A stretch of DNA of 64,000 nucleotides from assembly GCA_031216915.1 (NCBI GenBank), contig CM062292.1:207349262-207413261 (forward strand), written 5' to 3'. Both the position numbers and the translations under genes were made by a program. Shown here piece after piece: positions 1 through 11,570 of this stretch (position 1 is the first letter of the stretch; the number at the start of each line of letters is the position of its first letter). The DNA is from Pictodentalium vernedei (Eukaryota; Mollusca; Scaphopoda; Dentaliida; Dentaliidae). Under the pieces are notes generated by a model, which worked only from the letters and a program-made list of their open reading frames with translations, was not told the origin of the DNA and searched no databases.

Positions 1-1546
1 GATGTTGGACATCAATTCTGCAAACATACTGTTATTTGTCTGGGCATATTTTGCTTCACAAGCATGTTCTTCATACTCTCTATTGGTGGATTTTGTTTCA
101 TGAGGGTGCGACAGTTATAAGTCTCATCCATACACATTCAATGTGAATATTGTGAGACAAGAAAAGAGTATACAAAATGGAAGTCGAAAATATGATATGT
201 GGAAAGTTTGAAATCTGAATGAAAACCACATATGCCAAGGACCTCTTTTATCATTGGCAGGGTTGCTTCTGTTTGAAAACTTAATATGGTTGCCAAGAGA
301 GCAGTCAGAATGGACAACATCTGAGAAGAATAATAACCTGCCTGATCTTGGAATATATTTCCTTATTGCTAGGATGGATTAAACTTCCAATGATGAACTA
401 TAAATCAATGGATTAAATTACTATTCTCACTCTCAATGCTGATTTGATGGATGGTATAAGATTATGTACAAGTTTCATCGGGTAAATGGATGCCGCTTTG
501 TTGTATTTGTAAAAAGGTTCAGTAATTATTTAATCCTTTAGCCCTACAGGATGAAATTATTACTGATCCCCCTCCTAGTTTGGTATTTATTTTCTTTGCT
601 CGTCAACTGCCAATGTTTTCCTTTTATTGAAATATTTATACATAGCAGTTTGAAGGGGTTAAAGGAGCCCCAGACTGAGCAACAGGAAATGGACACCTAT
701 ATGCATTGGGCTTACAGGGTTGAATTTTGCTCATGAAAAAATCTGTATAGGTTGAAAGAGGCCATAATGCATTTTACCGATGCTGCATTTGTGTCAACAT
801 GAATTTATGCTGAGTTGCTAATAATGAGGCCACATTCATTCTTTATATAAAGTTATGGAAGCCTATATTGTATTAAAAGCAAAAGATGAAAGGCTTACTG
901 GGAATATCAAGACCTCAGTGGAAACTTTTAACCGAGTGACAGACATTACGCATTTTTAACTTGGAGAACTGATTTGGTTGCCAGGGTTTAGGAAGAAGGG
1001 TCCAGATGGAGAGAGAAAAATAATATGCCTCATCAAGGATTATATTTCCTGATTGTTTTAAATGGCTTAGGATGTCAGCAGGCATTCAGCTGGTGAGAAA
1101 ATTATGGAAGCCTATACTGTATTCAAAGATGAAGATTAAAGAGTTGCTGGAAATATCAAGACCACAGTGGGAACTATAACCCGACTGACAGACATTAAAC
1201 ATTTTTAACTTAGAGAACTGAAATGATTGCCATGCAGGGTTTAGCAAGAAGTATTCAATGCAGAAGATGAAAGGCTTACGGGAAATACCAAGACCTCAGT
1301 GGCAACTATAACCACACTGACAGACATTACACATTCTTTCTTTGGAGAGCTGAAATGGTTGCCATGGGTTTAGCAAGAAAGGACAGAAGAAGAGAGAAAA
1401 ATAACAATATGCCTCATCAAGGAATATATTTCCTGATTATTGTTATCAGTGGCTTTGGACGTCACCAGACATTTAGCTGGTGTGAAAATTATGGAAGCCT
1501 ATAAAGTATTCAAAGCAGAAGATGAAAGGCTTACTAGAAATATCAA

Positions 1547-1903
1547 TTTATTTATTTATTGGTGTTTAAGGTCACATATTTTGCACAATGGATAATCATG
1601 ACCATGAGAGGTTTTATGGGTGGAGGAAACCGGAGTACTCGGAGAGAACCACCGAGCAACGGCGAGCAACTGTCAGCTCCCCAACATAATAACTCCACAC
1701 AAGCAGGGTTAGCATTGGTTGAAGACAGGTGCACCATCGACATGAAATATGCCTTAGTACACAGCGTCACCATGCCCCCATGTGGGGAATGGGGTTGAAG
1801 TGTCTTGCCCAATGACACAACACGGTTGCCGCAGCTGGAATTCGAACTGAGGACCTCTCGGCTTGCAGTCTGCACCTCTACCAACTGTGCCACTGCGCCC
1901 CCT
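1547..1903 (-). mobile_element. tRNA-derived SINE, minus orientation, with 10-11 bp target duplication
   Basis: The insert splits a satellite subrepeat and is flanked by direct repeats GAAATATCAA at 1537-1546 and 1904-1913; a shared T extends them to 11 bp. Read on the minus strand it begins with a tRNA-like head with box A (TGGCACAGTTGG) and box B (AGTTCGAATTCC), has a ~270-bp body and ends in an AATAAATAAATAAA tail. A CTGCAAG loop resembles the anticodon loop of tRNA-Cys, which is a tentative assignment. Removing the insert plus one direct repeat restores the normal subrepeat sequence. Open frames inside it on both strands are incidental. The body contains words such as GGGCAAGACACTTCAACCCC that remind me of conserved SINE central domains of marine invertebrates, but I cannot name the family. 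Confidence 0.88.
1837..1892 (-). promoter_or_regulatory. Internal RNA polymerase III promoter (boxes A and B) of the SINE
   Basis: On the minus strand, TGGCACAGTTGG (plus-strand 1881-1892) fits the box A consensus and AGTTCGAATTCC (1837-1848) fits box B (GGTTCGANTCC) with small deviations. Spacing is as in a tRNA gene. Whether it is still used cannot be told from sequence. Confidence 0.7.
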
Positions 1904-2304
1904 GAAATATCAATACCTCAGTGGAAACTATAACCCGATTGACAGACATTACCCATTTTTAACTTGGAGAACTGAAATGGTTGCCATGGGTTTAGCAAGA
2001 CGGGAGCAGATGGAGAGAAAAAAAAATAACAACATGTCTCATCAAGGAATTTTTTTCCTGATTATTGTTATCAGTGGTCTAGAACGTCACCAGGCATTTG
2101 GCTGGTGGGAAAATTATTGAAGCCTCTATTGTATTCAAAGGAGAAGATGAAAGGCATACTGAAAATGTCAAGACCTCAGTGGAAACTATAACCACACTGA
2201 CAGACGTTAAACATTCTTTCCTTGAAGAACTCAAATGGTGCCATGTGTTTATCAAGAAGGGTCCACCAGGAGAGGGAAAAATAACAATATGCCTCATCAA
2301 GGGA

Positions 2305-2670
2305 GTGTTGGCCGAGTGGATAGGTGTGCTGGTCTCTCATGCCAGAGGTCCCGGGATCGATCCCCGGTTGGGGAAAGTTCTCGAGGTGTCTGAACACTCT
2401 CTGTCTGCATCAGTTGTGGCATTGCTGCTGTCACAGTGTACCGTCCTATCGGGTGGGGACGTAAAATGGCTGTCCTCTGTGCAGAGAGAGACACACTCCG
2501 TACAGGCTAAGCATCACTTCGTAGTATTCGAGAAGTTCTAGGCCACGAAGTTGCCACTATGAAGGTCATCCCACTTACCTACGCCATTGGGCCATAGAGA
2601 GGCGTTAATATAAGTTGCGTAATTTGTTCGCCAATCCTTGTAAAAACAAATAAGATTAAAAAAAAAAAAA
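2305..2670 (+). mobile_element. tRNA-derived SINE, plus orientation, with 8-9 bp target duplication
   Basis: The insert interrupts the subrepeat phrase GCCTCATCAAGGGATATAG. The direct repeats are (A)TCAAGGGA at 2296-2304 and 2670-2678; the exact 3' end is ambiguous because the element ends in a run of A. The head GTGTTGGCCGAGTGG has a box A of the Leu/Ser tRNA type and a box B GGGATCGATCC at 2353-2363. The body includes a CCTATCGGGTGGGGACG stretch similar to motifs I associate with invertebrate SINEs, and the tail is A-rich (2657-2670). It differs from the SINE at 1547-1903 in head, body and tail, so two separate families inserted here. Neither is seen elsewhere in the window. Confidence 0.88.
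2309..2363 (+). promoter_or_regulatory. Internal RNA polymerase III promoter (boxes A and B) of the SINE
   Basis: Box A TGGCCGAGTGG lies at 2309-2319 and box B GGGATCGATCC at 2353-2363, at tRNA-like spacing close to the 5' end of the element. Confidence 0.7.
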
Positions 2671-2837
2671 TCAAGGGATATAGTTCTTTTTCATTGTTAT
2701 CAATGGCTTTCAGCTCAAAACTGAGACCTGTATTTTCTGCTCTCCCAAGAAGAGTTTCAGCATGCTGAAAAGAATCATCCAATGATGCAGCTGGCTATAA
2801 TTACCCGACTGGATGTTGACGTCAAATCTGCAAATAT

Positions 2838-5785
2838 GCTGTTATTTGTCTGGGCAGATTTTGTTTCACAAGGGTGTTCTTCATACTCTCTGTTGGTGGA
2901 TTTTGTTTCATGGGGGTGTGAGAGTTGTACGTCTCATCCACACACCTTCAATGTGAATGCTATGAGACAACAAAAGAGTATACAAAATGGAAGTCGAAGA
3001 TATGTTATGTGGAAAGTTTGAAATATGAATGAAAACCACATATGCCAAGGGCCTCTTTTATCATTGGCAGGGTTGCTTCTGTTAGAAAACTTAATATGGT
3101 TGCCATGAGAGCAGTCAGAATGGACAACATCTGAGAAGAACAATAACCTGCCTCATCTAGGAATATGTTTCCTTATTGCTAGGATGGATTAAACTGCCAA
3201 TGCTGAACTATAAATCAATGGATTAAATTACTATTCTCACTCTCAATGCTGATTTGATGGGTGGTATAAGATTGTGTACAAGTGTTATCAGGTAAATGGA
3301 AGCCACTTTGTTGTATTTGTAGAAAGGTTCAGTAATTTTTATTTAATCCTTCAGCCCTACATGATAAAATTATTACTGATCCTCATCCCAGTTTGATATT
3401 TATTTTCTTTGCTCGTCAACTGCCAGTGTTTTCCTTTTATTGAAATATTTATGCTTAACAGTTTGAAGGGATTATGGGAGCCGCAGGCTGAGCAACAGGA
3501 AATGGACACCTGTATGCATTGGGCTTACAGGGTGGAATTATGCTCATGAAAGAATCTGTCAAGGCGGAAATAGGCCATAATGCATTTTCCAGATGCTGGA
3601 TTTGAGTCAACATGAATTTATGTTGAGTTGCTAATAATGAGGCCACAAACATTCTCCATATAAAATTATGGAAGCCTATATTGTATTCAAAGCATCAGAT
3701 GAAAGGCTTACTGGAAATGTCAAGACCTCAGTGGAAACTACATCTCGACTGACAGGCATTATGCATTTTGAACATGGGGAACTGAAATGGCTGCCATGGG
3801 TTTAGCAAGAAGGGACCAGATGGAGAGAGAAAAATAACAACATGTCTCATCAGGGAATATATTTCCTGATTATTGTTATCAATGGTCTAGGACGTCACGA
3901 GACATTTAGCTGGTAGGAAAATTATGGAAGCCTATATTGTATTCAAAGCGGAAGATGAAAGGGTTACTGAAAATATCAAGACCTCAGTGGAAATTATAAC
4001 CGGACTGACAGACATTACGAATATTTTCCTTGGAGACCTCAAATGGTTGCCATGGTTTTAGCAAGACTGGACCAGCAGGAGAGAAAAAAATAACAATATG
4101 CCTCATCAAGGGATATAGTTCTTGATCATTGTTATCAATGGCTTAGGACGTCTCCAGGCTTTCAGCTCAAAACCGAGACCTGTATTTTCTGCTCTCCCAG
4201 GAAGAATTTCAGCATGCTGAAAAGAATCATCCAATGATGCATCTAGCTATAATTACCCAACCGGATGTTGACATCAAATCTTTAATCATGCTGTTATTTG
4301 TCTGGGCAGATTTTGTTTCACACGGGTGTTCTTCATACTCTCTGTTGGTGGATTTTGTTTCATGGGGGTGTGAGAGTTGTACTTCTCATCCACGCACCTT
4401 CAATGTGAATGCTGTGAGGCAACAAAAGAGTATACAAAATGGAAGTCGAAGATATGATATGTGGAAAGGTTGAAATATGAATGAAAACCAGATATGCCAA
4501 GGGCCTCTTTTATCATTGTCAGGGTTGCTTCTGTTAGAAAACAAAATATGGTTGCCATGAGAGCAGTCAGAATGGACAAGATCTGAGAAGAACAATAACC
4601 TGCCTGATCTAGGAATATATTTCCTTATTGCTAGGATGGATTAAACTGCCAATGCTGAACTATAAATCAATGGATTAAATTACTATTCTCACTCTCAATG
4701 CTGATTTGATGGATGGTATAAGATTATGTACAAGTGTTATCGGGTAAACGGATGCCGCTTTGTTGTATTTGTAGAAAGGTTCAGTAATTATTTAATCCTT
4801 CAGCCCTACATGATAAAATTATTGCTGATCCTCATCCCAGTTTGGTATTTATTTTCTTTGCTCATCAACTGCCAGTGTTTTCCTTTTTATTGAAATATTT
4901 TTGCTTAACAGTTTGAAGGAGTTATGGGAGCCGCAGGCTGAGCAACAGGAAATGGGCACCTGTATCACTTGGGCTTACAGGGTGGAATTATGCTCATGAA
5001 AGAATCTGTCAAGGCTGAAATAGGCCATAATGCATTTTACAGATGCTGGATTTGAGTCAACATAAATTTATGTTAATTTGCTAATAATGAGGCCACAAAC
5101 ATTCTCCATATAAAATTATCGAAGACTATATTGTATTTAAAGCATCAGATGAAAGGCTTACTGGAAATATCAAGACCTCAGTGGATACTACAACTCGACT
5201 GACAGACATTACGCATTTTTAACATGGAGAACTGAAATGGCTGCCATGGGTTTAGCAAGAAGGGACCAGATGGAGAGAGAAAAATAACATGTCTCATCAG
5301 GGAATATATTTCCTGATTATTGTTATCAATGGTCTAGGACGTCACGAGACATTTAGCTGGTAGGAAAATTATGGAAGCCTATATTGTATTCAAAGCGGAA
5401 GATGAAAGCCTTACCGAAAATATCAAGACCTCAGTGGAAACTATATCCGCACAGACAGACATTACAAATATTTTCCTTGGAGACCTCAAATGGTTGCCAT
5501 GGTTTTAGCAAGACTGGACGAGAAGGAGAGAGAAAAATAACAATATGCCTCATCAAGGGATATAGTTCTTGATCATTGTTATCAATGGCTTAGGACGTCT
5601 CCAGGCTTTCAGCTCAAAACCGAGACCTGTATTTTCTGCTCTCCCAGGAAGAATTTCAGCATGCTGAAAAGAATCATCCAATGATGCAGCCGGCTATAAT
5701 TACCCGACTGGATGTTGACGTCAAATTTGCAAACATGCTGTTATTTGTCTGGGCAGATTTTGTTTCACAAGGGTGTTCTTCATAC
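2838..5785. repeat. Left copy of a ~2.95-kb intra-array duplication
   Basis: This stretch is nearly identical to 11571-14521, displaced by 8733 bp at the left and 8736 bp at the right. The 3-bp change comes from a missing AAC near 5287. Diagnostic changes shared by just these two copies include the ATGAGACAAC variant after 2960/11693 and the GGCAACAAAAG variant near 4420/13150. The similarity starts inside monomer m1 and stops inside m3. Confidence 0.85.
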
Positions 5786-6194
5786 TCTCTGTTGGTGGAT
5801 TTTGTTTCATGGGGGTGTGAGAGTTGTACGTCTCATCCACACACCTTCAATGTGAATGCTGTGAGACAACAAAAGAGTATACAAAATGGAAGTCGAAGAT
5901 ATGATATGTGGAAAGTTTGAAATATGAATGAAAACCAGATATGCCAAGGGCCTCTTTTATCATTGTCATGGTTGCTTCTGTTAGAAAACTCAATATGGTT
6001 GCCATGAGAGCAGTCAGAATGGACAACATCTGGGATGAACAATAATCTGCCTGATCTAGGAATATATTTCCTTATTGCTAGGATGGATTAAACTGCCAAT
6101 GCTGAACTATAAATCAATGGATTAAATTACTATTCTCACTCCCAATGCTGATTTGATGGATGGTATAAGATTTTGTACAAGTGTTATCGGGTAA

Positions 6195-6440
6195 ATGGAT
6201 GCCGCTTTGGTGTATTTGTAGAAAGATTCAATAATTATTTAATCCTTCAGCCCTACAGGAGAAAATTATTACTTATCCTCATCCCAGTTTGGTATTTATT
6301 TTCTTTGCTCGTCAACTGCCAGTGTTTTCCTTTTAAATGGATGCCGCTTTGTTGTATTTGTAGAAAGGTTCAGTAATTATTTAATCCTTTAGTCCTACAG
6401 GATAAAATTATTACTGATCCTCATCGCAGTTTGGTATTTC
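6195..6440. repeat. Mosaic partial duplication inside monomer m3
   Basis: The ~100-bp segment that starts AAATGGATGCCGCTTTG occurs twice, at ~6195-6297 and ~6335-6439. The second copy is not identical to the first: it carries CCTTTAGTCCTACAGG and CCTCATCGCAG, typical of other monomers such as 23.4 kb. It then jumps from TTTGGTATTT straight to CAGGAAATGG, skipping ~110 bp present in normal monomers. The net effect lengthens the monomer by ~45 bp. This fits recombination between misaligned, non-identical monomers better than simple slippage. Confidence 0.75.
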
Positions 6441-9400
6441 AGGAAATGGACACCTGTATGTATTGGGCTTCCAGGGTGGAATTATGCTCATGAAAGAATC
6501 TGTCAAGGCGGAAATAGGCCGTAATGCATTTTACAGATGCTGGATTTGAGTCAACATGAATTTATGTTGAGTTGCTAATAATGAGGCCACAAACATTCTC
6601 CATATAAAATTATCAAAGCCTATATTGTATTTGAAGCATCAGATGAAAGGCTTACTGGAAATATCAAGACCTCAGTGGATACTACAACTCGACTGACAGA
6701 CATTATGCATTTTTAACATGGAGAACTGAAATGGCTGCCATGGGTTTAGCAAGAAGGGACCAGATGGAGAGAGAAAAATAACAACATGTCTCATCAGGGA
6801 ATATATTTCCTGATTATTGTTATCAATGGTCTAAGACGTCACGAGACATTTAGCTGGTAGGAAAATTATGGAAGCCTATATTGTATTCAAAGCGGAAGAT
6901 GAAAGGCTTACTGAAAATATCAAGACCTCAGTGGAAACTATAACTGCACTGACAGACATTACAAATATTTTCCTTGGAGACCTCAAATGGTTGCCATGGT
7001 TTTAGCAAGACTGGACGAGAAGGAGAGTGAAAAATAATATGCCTCTTCAAGGGATATAGTTCTTGATCATTGTTATCAATGGCTTAGGACGTCTCCAGGC
7101 TTTCAGCTCAAAACCGAGACCTGTATTTTCTGCTCTCCCAGGAAGAACTTCAGCATGCTGAAAAGAATCATCCAATGATGCAGCCGGCTATAATTACCCG
7201 ACCGGATGTTGACGTCAAATTTGCAAACATGCTGTTATTTGTCTGGGCAGATTTTGTTTCACAAGGGTGTTCTTCATACTCTCTGTTGGTGGATTTTGTT
7301 TAATGGGGGTGTGAGAGTTGTACGTCTCATCCACACAGCTTCAATGTGAATGCTGTGAGACAACAAAAGAGTATACAAAATGGAAGTCGAAGATATGATA
7401 TGTGGAAAGTTTGAAATATGAATGAAAACCAGATATGCCAAGGGCCTCTTTTATCATTGTGAGGGTTGCTTCTGTTAGAAAACTTAATATGGTTGCCATG
7501 AGAGCAGTCAGAATGGACAACATCTGAGAAGAACAATAATCTGCCTGATCTAGGAATATATTTCCTTATTGCTAGGATGGATTAAACTGCCAATGCTGAA
7601 CTATAAATCAATGGATTTAATTACTATTCTCACTCCCAATGCTGATTTGATGGATGGTATAAGATTATGTACAAGTGTTATCGGGTAAATGGATGCGGCT
7701 TTGTTGTATTTGTAGAAAGGTTCAGTAATTATTTAATCCTTTAGTCCTACAGGATAAAATTATTACTGATCCTGAATGCAGTTTGGTATTTATTTTCTTT
7801 GCTCATCCACTGCCAGTATTTTCCTTTTATTGAAATATTTATGCTTAACAGTTTGAAGGGGTTATGGGAGCCGCAGGCTGAGCAACAGGAAATGGACACC
7901 TGTATGCATTGGGCTTCCAGGTTGGAATTATGCTCATGAAAGAATCAGTCAAGGCGGAAATAGGCCATAATGCATTTTACAGATGCTGGATTTGAGTCGA
8001 CATGAATTTATGTTGAGTTGCTAATAATGAGGCCACAAACATTCTCCATATAAACTTATAGAAGCCTATATTGTATTCAAAGCATCAGATGAAAGGCTTA
8101 CTGGAAATATCAAGACCTCAGTGGAAACTACAACTCGACTGACAGACATTACGCATTTTGAACATGGAGAACTAAAATGGCTGCCATGGGTTTAGCAAGA
8201 AGGGACCAGATGGAGAGAGAAAAATAACAACATGTCTCATCAGGGAATGTATTTTCTGATTATTGTTTTCAATGGTCTAGGACGTCATGAGACATTCAGC
8301 TGGTAGGAAAATTATGGAAGCCTATATTGTATTCAAAGTGGAAGATGAAAGGCTTACCGAAAATATCAAGACCTCAGTGGAAATTATAACCGGACTGACA
8401 GACATTACGAATATTTTCCTTGGAGACCTAAAATGGTTGCCATGGTTTTAGCAAGACTGAACCAGCAGGAGAGAGAAAAATAACAATATGCCTCATCAAG
8501 GGATATAGTTCTTGATCATTGTTATCAATGGCTTAGGACGTCTCCAGGCTTTCAAACCGAGACCTGTATTTTCTGCTCTCCCAGGAAGAATTTCAGCATG
8601 CTGAAGAGATTCATCCAATGATGCATCTGGCTATAATTACCCAACCAGATGTTGACGTCAAATCTGCAAACATGCTGTTATTTGTCTGGGCAGATTTTGT
8701 TTCACACGGGTGTTCTTCATACTCTCTGTTGGTGGATTTTGTTTCATGGGGGTGTGAGATTTGTGCGTCTCATCCACACACCTTCAATGTGAATGCTGTG
8801 AGACAACAAAAGAGTATACAAAATGGAAGTCGAAGATATGATATGTGGAAAGTTTGAAATATGAATGAAAACCACATATGCCAAGGGACTCTTTTACCAT
8901 TGTCAGGGTTGCTTCTGTTAGAAAACAAAATATGGTTGCCATGAGAGCAGTCAGAATGGACAAGATCTGAGAAAAACAATAACCTGCCTGATCTAGGAAT
9001 ATATTTCCTTATTGCTAGGATGGATTAAACTGCCAATGCTGAACTATAAATCAATGGATTAAATTACTATTCTCACTCTCAATGCTGATTTGATGGATGG
9101 TATAAGATTATGTACAAGTGTTATCGGGTAAACGGATGCCACTTTGTTGTATTTGTAGAAAGGTTCAGTAATTATTTAATCTTTCAGCCCTACATGATAA
9201 AATTATTGCCTGATCCTCATCCCAGTTTGGTATTTATTTTCTTTGCTCTTCAACTGCCAGTGTTTTCCTTTTTATTGAAATATTTTTGCTTAACAGTTTG
9301 AAGGAGTTATGGGAGCCGCAGGCTGAGCAACAGGAAATGGACACCTGTATCCCTTGGGCATACAGGGTGGAATTATGCTCATGAAAGAATCTGTCAAGGC

Positions 9401-11570
9401 TGAAATAGGCCATAATGCATTTTATAGATGCTGGATTTGAGTCAACATGAATTTATGTTGAGTTGCTAATAAAGAGGCCACAAACATTCTCCATATAAAA
9501 TTATCTAAGCCTATATTGTATTTGAAGCATCAGATGAAAGGCTTAATGGAAATATCAAGACCTCAGTGGATACTACAACTCGACTGACAGACATTACGCA
9601 TTTTTAACATGGAGAACTGAAATGGCTGCCATGGGTTTAGCAAGAAGGGACCAGATGTAGAGAGAAAAATAACAACATGTCTCATCAGGGAATATATTTC
9701 CTGATTATTGTTATCAATGGTCTAGGACGTCACAAGACATTTAGCTGGTAGGAAAATTATGGAAGCCTATATTGTATTCAAAGTGGAAGATGAAAGGCTT
9801 ACCGAAAATATCAAGACCTCAATGGAAACTATAACCGGACTGACAGACATTACAAATATTTTCCTTGGAGACCTCAAATGGTTGCCATGGTTTTAGCAAG
9901 ACTGGACCCGAAGGAGAGAGAAAAATAATATGCCTCATCAAGGGATATAGTTCTTGATCATTGTTATCAATGGCTTAGGACGTCTCCAGGCTTTCAGCTC
10001 AAAACCGAGACCTGTATTTTCTACTCTCCCAGGAAGAATTTCAGCATGCAGAAAAGAATCATCCAATGATGCAGCCGGCTATAATTACCCGACCGGATGT
10101 TGACGTCAAATTTGCAAACATGCTGTTATTTGTCTGGGCAGATTTTGTTTCACAAGGGTGTTCTTCATACTCTCTGTTGGTGGATTTTATTTCATGGGGG
10201 TGTGAGAGTTGTACGTCTCATCCACACAGCTTCAATGTGAATGCTGTGAGACAACAAAAGAGTATACAAAATGGAAGTCGAAGATATGATATGTGGAAAG
10301 TTTGAAATATGAATGAAAACCACATATGCCAAGGTCCTTTTTTTTCATTGTCAGGGTTGCTTCTGTTAGGAAACAAAATATGGTTGCCATGAGAGCAGTC
10401 AGAATGGACAAGATCTGAGAAGAACAATAACCTGCCTGATCTAGGAATATATTTCCTTATTGCTAGGATGGATTAAACTGCCAATGCTGAACTATAAATC
10501 AATGGATTAAATTAGTATTCTCACTCTCAATGCTGATTTGATGGATGGTATAAGATTATGTACAAGTGTTATCGGCTAAACGGATGCCGCTTTGTTGTAT
10601 TTGTAGAAAGGTTCAGTAATTATTTAATCCTTCAGCCCTACATGATAAAATTATTGCTGATCCTCATCCCAGTTTGGTATTTATTTTCTTTGCTCATCAA
10701 CTGCCAGTGTTTTCCTTTTTATTGAAATATTTTTGCTTAACAGTTTGAAGGAGTTATGGGAGCCGCAGGCTGAGCAACAGGAAATGGGCACCTGTATCAC
10801 TTGGGCTTACAGGGTGGAATTATGCTCATGAAAGAATCTGTCAAGGCTGAAATAGGCCATAATGCATTTTACAGATGCTGGATTTGAGTCAACATGAATT
10901 TATGTTCATTTGCTAATAATGAGGCCACAAACATTCTCCATATAAAATTATCGAAGACTATATTGTATTTAAAGCATCAGATGAAAGGCTTACTGGAAAT
11001 ATCAAGACCTCAGTGGATACTACAACTCGACTGACAGACATTACGCATTTTTAACATGGAGAACTGAAATGGCTGCCATGGGTTTAGCAAGAAGGGACCA
11101 GATGGAGAGAGAAAAATAACAACATGTCTCATCAGGGAATATATTTCCTGATTATTGTTATCAATGGTCTAGGACGTCACGAGACATTTAGCTGGTAGGA
11201 AAATTATGGAAGCCTATATTGCATTCAAAGCGGAAGATGAAAGGCTTACCGAAAATATCAAGACCTCAGTGGAAACTATATCTGCACAGACGGACATTAC
11301 AAATTTTTCCTTGGAGACCTCAAATGGTTGCCATGGTTTTAGCAAGACTGGACCCGAAGGAGAGAGAAAAATAACAATATGCCTCATCAAGGGATATAGT
11401 TCTTGATCATTGTTATCAATGGCTTAGGACGTCTCCAGGCTTTCAGCTCAAAACCGAGACCTGTATTTTCTGCTCTCCCAGGAAGAATTTCAGCATGCTG
11501 AAAAGAATCATCCAATGATGCAGCCGGCTATAATTACCCGACTGGATGTTGACCTCAAATTTGCAAACAT

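Larger units (their letters stand above)
851..2690. repeat. Cluster of five ~256-bp subrepeats, two of them SINE-interrupted
   Basis: Successive copies start at the recurring GGAAGCC-like site at about 857, 1106, 1493 and 2118. A fifth, 5'-truncated copy begins at 1251, where the copy started at 1106 breaks off. Each shares the order GTATTCAAAG, GATGAAAGGC, AAGACCTCAGTGG, CTGACAGACATT, ATGGTTGCCATG, GCCTCATCAAGG-like words. The copy at 1493 is split by a SINE at 1547-1903 and the copy at 2118 by a SINE at 2305-2670. Core monomers have only two copies, so this is either a local expansion or the ancestral arrangement. Confidence 0.8.
1..2781. repeat. Diverged left part of the 1.45-kb satellite array (monomer m0, expanded)
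   Basis: The first ~840 bases align to the single-copy part of the core monomers, starting about 37 bases after their ATGATGCA anchor, but with many more differences than any two core monomers show. In-frame stops lie inside the stretch that is open in most other copies. From ~851 the sequence runs into five copies or fragments of the ~256-bp subrepeat instead of the usual two. The segment also carries the only two SINE insertions in the window. I read it as an old part of the array, probably near its edge, that escaped homogenisation. No unique flanking DNA is visible, so the true array boundary lies to the left. Confidence 0.85.

Noticed and set aside
1552-1893. Frames of 79-113 codons on both strands at 1.55-1.89 kb
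   Set aside because: They lie wholly inside a tRNA-derived SINE, which is non-coding.
2098-2541. 147-codon frame joining satellite and SINE sequence
   Set aside because: It crosses the SINE insertion point, so it is an accidental fusion.
2934-3143. 69-codon minus-strand frame recurring in nearly every monomer
   Set aside because: It overlaps the plus-strand 79-codon frame and persists simply because the DNA is repeated; no family resemblance and no sign of selection.
3280-3300. Splice-donor-like CAGGTAAAT and acceptor-like CTTTCAG sites in monomers
   Set aside because: They recur with the repeat, vary between copies (CAGG, CGGG, TGGG before TAAA) and do not join frames consistently.
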